A stretch of 20,842 bases of DNA. It comes from Chara braunii (taxonomy: Eukaryota > Streptophyta > Charophyceae > Charales > Characeae). Where the stretch lies: contig BFEA01001176.1 in assembly GCA_003427395.1 (NCBI GenBank), positions 93,564 to 114,405 on the forward strand, written 5' to 3'. A program made the translations under genes and the position numbers. The notes under the pieces were generated by a model. That model was given only the letters and a program-made list of their open reading frames with translations. It was not told the DNA's origin and ran no database searches. Positions 9,979 to 17,878 of the stretch are shown piece after piece (the stretch's first letter is position 1; each line of letters opens with the position of its first letter).

Positions 9979-11042
9979 TCAGTAACCGACCACTTCTAGA
10001 AATTGTCGGAACTCGGTTGGGCTATGTAACGGTGACGGCCAGTTCAGAAGTTTGTCTAACTTCGTCGGATTTGCTCGCCGTCCTCTCGAGTCACAGATAA
10101 AGCCCAAGATTTTAATAGCCGAGATGGCCCATCGGCTCTTTGTTCCGCTGACTGTTAAATTCGCATCGTCCAGCTGCTCGAGTACCGCGCAAATATCTGT
10201 TAGGTGCTGCTCGACGAATCTTCTAACTCCAGGTAGAACCTCTGTTTCATCCCTGTCTACTGGCCCTTTTATAGGAAAGTCATCCAGAAAAACTTCTACC
10301 TTATCAGGGATGAAGTCCTTGAGGACGGCTAGCATTACTCTCTAAAAAACGGCTACCCCATTAGTCCAACCCATAGGGACAACCATCATTTGTATTAATC
10401 CCAATGGCGTATGCATAGCAGTGAGGTGCCTGTCCTTAGGGTCAAGCGATAACTCATCATAATCGGAGAACTGATCACAGACCGAATAAATCGACCTACC
10501 TGCGGCGCCTTCTGCCAGTAAATCGGCGTGAGGCACGGCGCCCACGTCTCGTATTGTCACCGCATTGACCTTCTGAAGGTCCTGGATCCATCGGATCTTG
10601 CCATTCGGCTTTCGTAGGAAGAACCATCGATTAGCATAAGCGCTATCAGACGACTTCGCAACGTGGGAAACCAGCTTTTCTTTCAGGAAAACGATAACTT
10701 CTTCCTTCTCCTTCTGGGCGTATTTCCATCCTGCGTCATTCCAAGGAACATGTGGAATCGTATAAATTCTCGCTGGCTTAGCGTATTGAGGGTCAATCCT
10801 ACCACGCTCCGCGTTGCTGAAAGTTATTGCCTTATCACATGTCTTCATAATTTCTATCACGCGTTCTCGCTCCTGTGGGGTCAGATTTCCATCTCCGATG
10901 CTCATCCCTGCTATCCTCTCTTCCGTTAGGCGTTGTGGCTCCTTTTTCTTTCTTTCATTGATTTCCTTCACGATCTCTTCTTCCGATATCCCTTCCAGTG
11001 CAGATCGCTCGCGGCCCACCGCCGCAGGCTTAACTTTTTGAG
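9979..11042 (-). pseudogene. pol: Reverse transcriptase domain of pol, broken
   Basis: RT copies the element RNA into DNA. The frame 11019-9979 is continuous apart from one TAG at 10342-10344. An N-terminal charged linker precedes the fingers. Visible landmarks: RWFFLRKPNGKIRWIQDLQ (fingers), motif A with its aspartate in SVCDQFSDYDEL (about 10476-10474), motif B in TPLGLIQMMVVPMGWTN, and the catalytic pair as VEVFLDD just after the stop. The usual YxDD tyrosine is phenylalanine here, and the position before the stop (GVAVF, then RVMLAVL) suggests CAG changed to TAG. The frame joins protease by a frameshift near 11050. The domain is full length in content and its three catalytic aspartates are present. 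In gypsy elements the protease cuts this product out of the Gag-Pol precursor. Confidence 0.94.
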
Positions 11043-11979
11043 CTACTCGCTTGTGTCGCTTGGGTAGCCCCCCATAGGAGGTCGTGCCCTTAAAATAGTC
11101 ACGGACACCACACCGCCAAATTCCTCATCTTTTTCCTTTGGGTACGAGTCGCCGTCCACTATTACCCGACTCCCTAAATCTTTCACCTCCACGATCCGAC
11201 CTTCTTCCTCTGTGAGCAGTGGTCCATATTTCTTCTCGCGAAATCGCACCGCGCGGCCGGAGATAGGTAACGACTTAATCTGATCACTGGGTCTTGCACC
11301 CACAGCGAGAGTTGTTCTGTTCCTCGGGTCCCGAGGCTCCACTGTCTCAATCATTATCCGCGTCCCGTCTGGCTTCCTAATGGACAATGTTTGGCTCCCA
11401 TCAGGTCGCTCTATCGTCACCGCATGCACGTGGCTCAGCCACGTTCGTCCCAAGAGCAGGTCGGAGTTGCAGTTCTTGACTGCAAAGACACGCAGGGTCA
11501 CTTGTACCCCTTGGACCTCTATGGCTGCCTTGTGACAAACCCCAGTGATCTGTTGCTTTCTCACATCAGTTGTCTCTATCTCGAATAGGTATGACCTATC
11601 GAGGCCTAGTCCAACCTGTATTGCCAGGTCCTCGTCTATAATGACAACCTCACAGCGGTTATCGATCACAGCATCGACTATCGCTCCATCGTTTATAATC
11701 GTCTCCACGGCCCCGCTACCAAGTATATAAAACTTGTCTGGAGGCACACCTTCCATTTCATCGAGAAGGACTGTCGCCATCCGATCTGCTCTGGCAGTCA
11801 CCCCCGTTACTGCTACTGTAGTAGCTTCCGCCTTAGGGGCCCCCTGACCCTCCTCCGATAGAGGTATGCGAGTCTTCCGCGAGATCATCTGTAACTCATC
11901 ACGAGCCGGCTTCAATGCCGCCAGGTACTCCTGAATAGAGCACTGCATGGGTTGCCGAAGGGTTTCGCCTCAGTGGCTC
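11043..11979 (-). pseudogene. pol: Aspartic protease domain of pol, mutated
   Basis: Retropepsin-like protease, which would cut the polyprotein into working parts. Frame 11948-11043, open upstream to about 11985 in the same frame, where a frameshift separates it from gag. The first ~60 residues are a linker (SIQEYLAALKPARDELQ). The core follows: substrate strand DKFYILGSGAVETIINDG, the active-site loop VIDNRCEV (D at 11663-11661), VGLGLD, and the conserved LLLGRTWL. The usual motif is D-S/T-G or D-N-G; here it reads D-N-R, which should damage the active-site turn. About 100 C-terminal residues link to RT. It has one catalytic aspartate, as expected because these enzymes work as dimers. Confidence 0.88.
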
Positions 11980-14236
11980 GACCGTGTCAATCTCGTCCAG
12001 CAAACTCTTCATTAAGAACTTCTTCACTCCCCTCCTTCGCGGCGAAAGGATAACCTCCTCTCCATCGATCCGCTGCCCGTCCTTCTCCGTCATCACGTAA
12101 TCCATGTCAGTCTTCTTCGATGTAGACCCTCTCGCCGACTTGGTGGCTGCCACCCTTATGGGTGTGGTCGCCATATCCCCCTCAAAGGTTATCTTGATGC
12201 TCTGGCTCATGACCGACTCCATTTCTTTGCTCGGCTTTACTCTCCTCGCTTCGACATTCTCCTTCATCGAAGGGAACATCGATACATCTCCCAGACCATC
12301 AGCCCACTTCACGTACTTGCGGTCGTCAAGCACGACAAGTCCCTCATCTATTGCCCGTTTAAGTCCGGGCAATCCCTGATCTTCTCCTCTACAGTAAACG
12401 CATGAGTACCTGGGAGTAGATGGCCTGTCGTTTGCGCTTCTCAAGATCAAACTCCGACCGCGCGAATCGTTGCGGCGGTCTCCTCCAGATCCTCCTTGCT
12501 CGTACTGCCTTCGCGAATCATTCCGGCGGTCCCCTGAGTCATATCGCCCTCGTGACTCATCGCGTCGTTCCCTCGGTTGTACCACCCCCGCGACTCATCG
12601 CGCTGCTCTCTCGCATCTCCCCCGCTCTCAAACCGTTCGCGCGACCTATCTCGTCGTTCCAAGTCCCGATCTCCTCTTTCATACTTACCACCTCTGTAGC
12701 CATCTCGACCCGACCTCTCGTATCTGTCATCCCTGTATCCGTCTCGGTCCGATCTCTCGTATCCGTCGTCCCTATATCTTTCTCGGTCCGATCTTTCGTA
12801 TCTGTCGTCCCTATATCCATCTCGTCGGCCGTGATCTATCTCTCATCGGCCGCGGGAGTCGCCTCTATCCGATCGGCCTCATAGCGAGGGCTTCGCGGGT
12901 AATCATCCAGCCTCCTTGCTCGCGCAAACGGCTCGCGATCTATGCGGTCTCGGTCTATCTGATCGTCCCTACGTCGCCATAGTTGATCGTCTCTCTCTCT
13001 TCCCCACGTACGATAATCAGTCAGCGTCCGAGGATTTCTATCCTCGACACTCCTCCAGGAATCGTTGTTCCTACGGTCCCAGCGAAGTGAATAGGGACCT
13101 CCAGGTTTATCCCGGTAGGCCGTGGCCCCTGTAGTGGTCACAATCTCTGTAACCTGTCTCGTCAATCCCTTCACCATGTCCCGTATCTCCTTTACTTCCT
13201 CAGCCACGGCCTCATTCTTCTCCGACCAGGGATAGTCTTTGAAATCAGGACATCTATCAGTGGCATACTCCTTGTAGAGAGAGAAGTCACGTCTCCTCAT
13301 CCCTCTCCACACCAAGTCCTTGTAATCGTCTGCCTCTGCCTTTATCGCGAGCTTTAGGACTTCTGGGAAATCAAGCCTGCGGCGCGGAAGATCTCTTTGT
13401 ATACTCTTCTGCCTGCCTTTGGACAAGTGCCCGATGAAGATAGTACAGCGCTCGACCTTTGAGATCTTCCCCTTCTTCATCAGCACGTCGGAGATGTTCT
13501 GGAAATGCATCCCAAATGGCCGTACGCTCTCATCTTCATCTTGAGTCATTGTTTCAAGGTCCTTGATGGAATACTTGTTATCCTCCAATTTGTAAAGCTC
13601 AACGAGGTTCTTCTTGTACGTAGTCCATTTCCGATCCTTCGGTCGAGCTTCCTTAACTTCCCTACCGAGACTTGGGTCCACATTAAATAGGAAGTTCTCT
13701 ATAATTTCTTCCTCCGATCACTGACTCCGGCTGGCGTGAAGCTCCCACTTCTCTAGATATTCTGTGATACCATAGCCCCTGAAGGTAGGAGGCTCTGAGG
13801 CCTTGTACGTAATAATATAGCGATCCTTGCTCTCGTAAGGGAGAGGATGTGACTCCCCTGTCTGGGGGTCGAAGACTCGCCTGGGCGGCGCCCTGTCTCT
13901 ATCTCTGTCCCTCCAATAGGAATATCTCAAACTCTCTCTCCAGTCGTCTCTGTGCCTGTTTGCTACGGTGTCCTTCCGCTCGTACTCGGGGGAGCGTCGC
14001 CTCGTCGCTTCTTGTCGTGCGCTAGAGGTACCCATCTTTAGAGCCTCCTGCGGCTCTGTCGCAACTGGTTCGCCTCTTACGTCGGGCCCTCCGTCATTGG
14101 TTTGGTCAGCCCATCTCAGCGGTGTTTTTTGCCTAATTCGTTCCTTCAGATCCCTCAGTGCTCGATCGGGCGATGCCCTGTACTCTTCTCCCGCTTCGCT
14201 CGTGGTCAGTTGTGGCCCCATCGTGTCGGGTTCCAT
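11899..14236 (-). pseudogene. gag: Gag: capsid and nucleocapsid, broken
   Basis: Gag builds the particle and packages the RNA. It starts at ATG 14236 (CCAATGG). 14236-13718 is a charged N-terminal region with an RDRDR stretch. A TGA at 13718-13720 breaks it, and the frame continues (SEEEIIENFLFNVDPSLGRE) into the capsid-like helical domain at about 13717-13250 (WTTYKKNLVELYKLED, VRPFGMHFQNI), which resembles retrotransposon Gag. After about 12840 the frame shifts into an arginine/aspartate-rich linker built from 13-residue repeats, and near 12588 it shifts again. The nucleocapsid CVYC of a zinc knuckle is at about 12402-12391, but the expected histidine and third cysteine are not found (CRGEDQGLPGLKRAIDEG), so the CCHC finger is defective. 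The end overlaps the protease frame, with a frameshift near 11975. Confidence 0.87.
12666..12822 (-). repeat. 39-bp tandem repeat in the Gag linker
   Basis: Four units spaced exactly 39 bases (anchors at 12705, 12744 and 12783) encode 13-residue repeats of the type RDGYRDDRYERSD. The charged, low-complexity chain resembles disordered RNA-binding linkers. Because 39 is a multiple of three, copy number could change without breaking the frame. Confidence 0.88.
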
Positions 14237-14280
14237 TGGACCACCAGAAGACGCAGTTAGGTATTCTTGCCAACTGTTAC

Positions 14281-14347
14281 AGCCCGACCCTATGACAGTC
14301 GTTGCAGCCCGGACCTGTGACAGATGCGGCAGCCCGGACCTGTTTCC
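14281..14347. repeat. 25-bp repeat just upstream of gag
   Basis: AGCCCGGACC-type units start at 14281, 14306 and 14331, exactly 25 bases apart, each followed by a TGTGACAG-like block in the first two. They lie within the 139-base gap between the ORF D remnant and the gag start, in the leader of gag. A similar sequence (CTGACAGTTAGCCCGGACC) occurs once downstream of pol, at about 7729-7747. Confidence 0.8.
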
Positions 14348-14375
14348 TTGTCACGGCTCACGTCCGCCTCCAATT

Positions 14376-14639
14376 TTAGCTCTCGACTGCCTTGATTACC
14401 ACTTTCAGTATCCCGTTCCGGTCGCAGATCTTGTGTCCTCCCTCTATCCCAAGAATCCCTGTGTCTAAGTAAACCTCTCCTTCGGGATCGGCCAATAAGG
14501 TTGTGCCTCTTCGGATCTGCAGTACACCCGTGACAGGACCTCTATCCTTGAGACAGATCGCAGTCCCAAACCTAGCCAATGTCTCCTGATCAACACCCCT
14601 CAAGAGTCTCCGAGCATCTCTCTTCGTCCTCCTTGCTAG
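14376..14639 (-). pseudogene. ORF D remnant, unknown function
   Basis: An open frame of about 87 codons (from after a TAA at 14640 to a TAG at 14376) without an ATG at its start; it begins with a basic stretch (ARRTKRDARRLLRG). The rest looks like short beta strands separated by turns (GTAICLKD, GVLQIRRGTTLLADPEG, EVYLDTGILG). I do not recognise it. To its right (14640-14800) fragments in two other frames have a similar flavour (GDKVVEIEIGSS; LEALGRIVEGRKVDGRLWM), so D may be the tail of a larger broken gene. It lies between B2 and gag on the same strand. Confidence 0.4.
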
Positions 14640-14796
14640 TTATCCTAGCCCTGTCCTAAATCGGTTAGGCCGCTAAAGGCCCTCCTACTGCCATCCAAAG
14701 TCGCCCATCGACCTTTCTACCTTCCACTATCCTTCCAAGAGCTTCCAATTTCTATTTCCACTACCTTATCTCCCAGACGGCTACGAGGTCATCTGT

Positions 14797-15330
14797 CTAA
14801 CAGCTAAGGTAAGTTAGTGATGTAACCACTTGTAACCTCATCGCCGACCGCTCCAATATGTCATAAAATGTCTCAAAGTCCTCCTTATCTCCACCATCGT
14901 CTATCGCCTCTAAAGTATTTATCGATTCCTTCCAGTACGGGTCGTGAGCGGCTAACACCCTGAGTATTGCACCATCCGTTACAACTCTCCCTAACTCTTT
15001 AACTTTCCTGGCTTCGCTTATCTTCAACCTTTCAGCCTCTCTGGTCGTCTCGTTCCATGCCCTTATCCGAGACCGCACTTCGAAAGGTGTCACTTGGAGT
15101 ACGTATTTTATCCTCCGTCCTCCTTCTATTCCAATCCAAAGTCCTGTTCCCCTAGCCTCACGCAGCGCGCGGCGGACACACTCTGCCTCCTCAACTATGC
15201 ACAGTCTGGTATAGAGCTGGAGTTCTATGGTCACTAACACTAATGGTCCGTCCAGTCTCCCTACCACATATAATGAGTACCGATCCGTCGTGTGTAGTGC
15301 AGTCCCGCTCGTGTCCTGTCGCTACTTCAT
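14797..15330 (-). pseudogene. ORF B2, unknown; paralogue of B1
   Basis: About 177 codons. A possible ATG (15330-15328) overlaps the stop of ORF C as ATGA, but codon 3 is TAG (15324-15322), so this copy is broken or starts later. The body from about 15267 is uninterrupted. It has an N-terminal hydrophobic strand pattern (GPLVLVTIELQLY), an AECVRRALREA helix, RRIKYVLQVT, then a charged helical half (WNETTREAERLKISEARKVKEL) and an acidic patch near residues 125-135 of the open body. The core aligns with B1: E-C-x-x-R-A, R-R-x-V-L-x-x-V-T, W, A-E and E-A-R recur in the same order, with a ten-residue insertion in B2. No known family is recognised. Confidence 0.55.
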
Positions 15331-15629
15331 TGCGTTACTTTGTCTTGCGTTGTCTCGCTCTCTGCAGATCGCTCACTAGTTCCTTCGCGTGATATGCTTC
15401 TAGTCTTTACCCTCTCCAGAAAGTCTGATCTCCACGGCTGGATAATCTCTCTTTCCTCCCTAAACAGATTCTCTAACTCTCTCGTCACGAGTTCAGCCCT
15501 ACGCAACTTGCCCTCGTCCTGACACGACTAGATCTCTCTTAACTTGTCTCCCAACTTCTTTACCTGGTTCAAGAGTGGTTCTTTAACGTGCTTTCTCACT
15601 CTTCCGACTGCCTCAATCTCCTCTTCCAT
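15327..15629 (-). pseudogene. ORF C, charged helical protein, one stop
   Basis: Starts at ATG 15629-15627 and ends at TGA 15329-15327 (100 codons), with one internal TAG at 15530-15528. Almost the whole product is charged and probably helical (EEEIEAVGRVRKHVKEPLL, LVTRELENLFREEREII), with hydrophobic residues spaced as in a coiled coil, followed by a serine/glutamate/threonine tail. It is in the same frame as B1 and A2, with only nine codons between the B1 stop and this ATG, so it could instead be the C-terminal part of one longer protein. No family recognised. Confidence 0.5.
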
Positions 15630-15653
15630 ACTCAGTCCACATTTTTTTCCAGC

Positions 15654-15941
15654 TCACCCTCTCACCCTCACTCTAGCCTCCGCTACCGTCTCATCGTGGT
15701 AGTGCTCCGCGCGCATATAACCATGAGACCATATCATCACATTATAGGAAATCGAGGTTTGGAAGGTCACTCGCGCCAGTACATCAGCTCTACGCTCGTG
15801 GATTAAATCCCTAGCTCGTTGTCTGCACTCACTCGCTGTCAAGTCCTCGTCTACGTACGCTCGGAGAAGTACTATTACAGTGTATCCTGCGCTTACCAGT
15901 TGCTCTTCTATACGCATCACCGTGGCCGTCCTTCCCGGCAT
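15654..15941 (-). pseudogene. ORF B1, unknown; paralogue of B2
   Basis: Ninety-five codons from ATG 15941, which follows the stop of A2 (TAG 15947-15945) after a single codon in the same frame, to TGA 15656-15654. The first third is hydrophobic (LVSAGYTVIVLLRAYV), probably beta structure, then TASECRQRARDLIHERR, VLARVTF, a tryptophan at residue 71 and EARVRVRG at the end. It matches B2 in motif order. It has no internal lesion and is one of the few uninterrupted frames in the element. Whether the flanking stops are natural or mutations joining A2-B1-C is open. Confidence 0.5.
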
Positions 15942-15944
15942 TCC

Positions 15945-16697
15945 CTAAGTTGCGGCCTCGAAGAGAAATCTCACATCCTCTAGCCCCGCGTAATCGATCT
16001 CTGCCCGTCTCCTGCAGTACCTAATCAGACCGATTGGCCTGAGACAGTCCACCCAGCTAGTAACGTCTATGATGTCGTCAAGCGTCTCTCTACTGGGTGG
16101 CCCCCACCTCACACAAATGGCGTAGTATACTTCCTTGAAGCGGGGCGCTAAGCCCTCCCAGAGCGCGTAAAGTGTGTGGTCCACTGCTCTACTCAAACGA
16201 TCCACGCTCCCATAGGTCTGCTCTATCACGAAGGTAGGAAGTCCGAATCGCCAATCCTTTCTCGGGTAGAGGGTCGGATGTGGTGGACCGTATACCAATC
16301 AGCTCCAACTCGTCCTCCCTCCAGAGACTCTCGCCAATTGCTGATTAACGATCACTCTAGCCAACAACTCGCTTCTCCACCAACTCCTGCTCGCCCCTGC
16401 GAGCGTTAATCCTATCTCTAAATCGTGTGCTCTATCCGCTATCAGATGTCCGACCCCTTCTAGATCATGAGTCATCTCGGGTCGTTCGTCTCGTAGTATC
16501 ACTGTCCAAAGGAAGAGCCCCTCTGCGAGCCACGTTCCCAAATATCGTATCGGTACACGCCCTGCCTCTTCTAACGCCACAGGAAGTGGTTTGTCGTATC
16601 CAACCGCCGTCTCTCTGGGTCCCACAAGCTTCCTCCCACTATACGATTCGGACTCTCGTGAGAGAACATAAGCTAACCAGGCCACTGAATCACTCAT
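15945..16697 (-). pseudogene. ORF A2, unknown; paralogue of A1
   Basis: Starts at ATG 16697 (AAAATGAG) and runs 250 codons to TAG at 15945, with one TGA in the middle (16301-16299). Landmarks: MSDSVAWLAYVLSRE at the start, GRVPIRYLGTWLA near residue 50, a GRKLVGP motif, a double tryptophan at about 106-107, LPTFVIEQTYG near residue 155, GLAPRFKEVYYAI and RWGPPSRE near 185-205, and DVRFLFEAA at the end. The pattern is a mixed alpha/beta globular domain; there is no signal peptide or convincing membrane segment. Several landmarks recur in A1. I do not recognise the family. It sits second in the row of same-strand ORFs leading to gag. Confidence 0.55.
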
Positions 16698-16824
16698 TTT
16701 CTCTTCTCCTACTCTCGGTCAGCATCACTCTACTCCCTCCGATGCACCCCATCTCTCGACGTTGCTAACCCTCCAGACAACTCTCGCACTCAGGTCCAGT
16801 ATGGTCGAGTAGGATCAGTAGTTA

Positions 16825-17878
16825 AGCTCACTCAACCGTCGCTCTAATGTGCTCCTCTACCTCCTACGTCTGGACTGCTACTCCTATCCTGGGAAAATGG
16901 GCGTCTGTAACGTCAATCTCCTCCTCGTCAACCTCACTCTCTGGGTCGACCCAGTCTGGCTCCCAGGCGTCCTCGTCGTCCTCTCGCTCCCAACCCTCGT
17001 CGTCAAACTCGTCCTCGATGCGGTATGGCGCCTGTCCTATACCCTGGTAGTATTGCGCCAACTGATGGCCGTATTCAGAGGTCGCCCGGCGTCCTCATCC
17101 CACCAGCTCTCCTGGTCGTCTGAGAAGAGCCGCCCGATGCAGGTCACGTACTCGGGTCTGCTCGGAGCTCACGGTCTAGCCAATCCCAAACGCATGGAGA
17201 CTGGGGCCACTCGTCGTCTATCGAGCGGATCAACTCTATAAGCTGAACCCTCTCGTCTCCCCAACGAGGCCCACCGGTTGCGAGCGAATAATAGATGTAG
17301 TCTAGGTCGGCAGGCCTTCTCGGCAGGATCTTGAGATCCTGATAGGCCACGTATGTCTCGACCACTCCACCAATACCACCAAAGACGCTCTCTATTACGA
17401 ACGTCCGAACTATCGCTCGCAGACTCCTAACGCTGTACGGGAAAAATCCGTCCCGTGCTACCACCAGCTCGCCCGTGATATCAAGAGGAGGGCGTCCGTG
17501 AAATAGGGTCAACAGGTCGCTCGAGTCCTCCGCTCGGAAAGTAGCTACTCCTTCCCCTAGGTAGCGTAACGCCCTGCTAACTGTGTCACTCGTCCCTGTC
17601 CTCGCGAGGCCCACCACGGCCTCCCTGACCGCGCCTGGTCCCAAATACAAGTAGGCTCTCACTACGCCCACTCCTTGCCCCGACCGGTGCTCTCTGTACG
17701 TCCAAAGCCACACATCCTCGGACAAGATTATGGACCTCCACGCAAACTGGCCGTCAACGTGTTGAATGTTGCGCCCGCGGACCGTGAGCTCGACCAGGTC
17801 CCCCTCTATGAGTTAAGGGGGCTCCAAGTCCCAGTCAATGGTAGCCCCATAGACCTCTACTTGCACCCGCGGCCACAT
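16825..17878 (-). pseudogene. ORF A1, unknown, with acidic tail; paralogue of A2
   Basis: The first ORF after the leader. The best start is ATG 17878-17876 (MWPRVQVEVYGATIDWDLEPP), with a TAA at 17815-17813 breaking the frame; a second stretch then stays open through LIEGDLVELTVRGRN and SEDVWLWTYREH to 17144. Frameshifts near 17150 and 17070 lead to 17061-16864, whose product is extremely acidic (EDEFDDEGWEREDDEDAWEP and more), ending in TAG at 16864. If that TAG was once a sense codon, the frame runs to TGA near 16825. The central domain shares with A2 the MS-E/D-x-V start, RYLG, TFVIE, a glycine four residues on, a YY pair, GP seven to eight residues later, and an RA-D/E...LF end. The acidic tail, absent from A2, could bind basic partners such as Gag's RD-rich chain; that is speculation. 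Confidence 0.55.

Noticed and set aside
12420-12982. Long plus-strand frames (154 and 170 codons) opposite gag
   Set aside because: Antisense shadows of the RD-rich Gag repeats; composition is that of the reverse complement of the 39-bp units.
13968-14468. 166-codon plus-strand frame
   Set aside because: Antisense to the Gag start and ORF D, with no features of its own.
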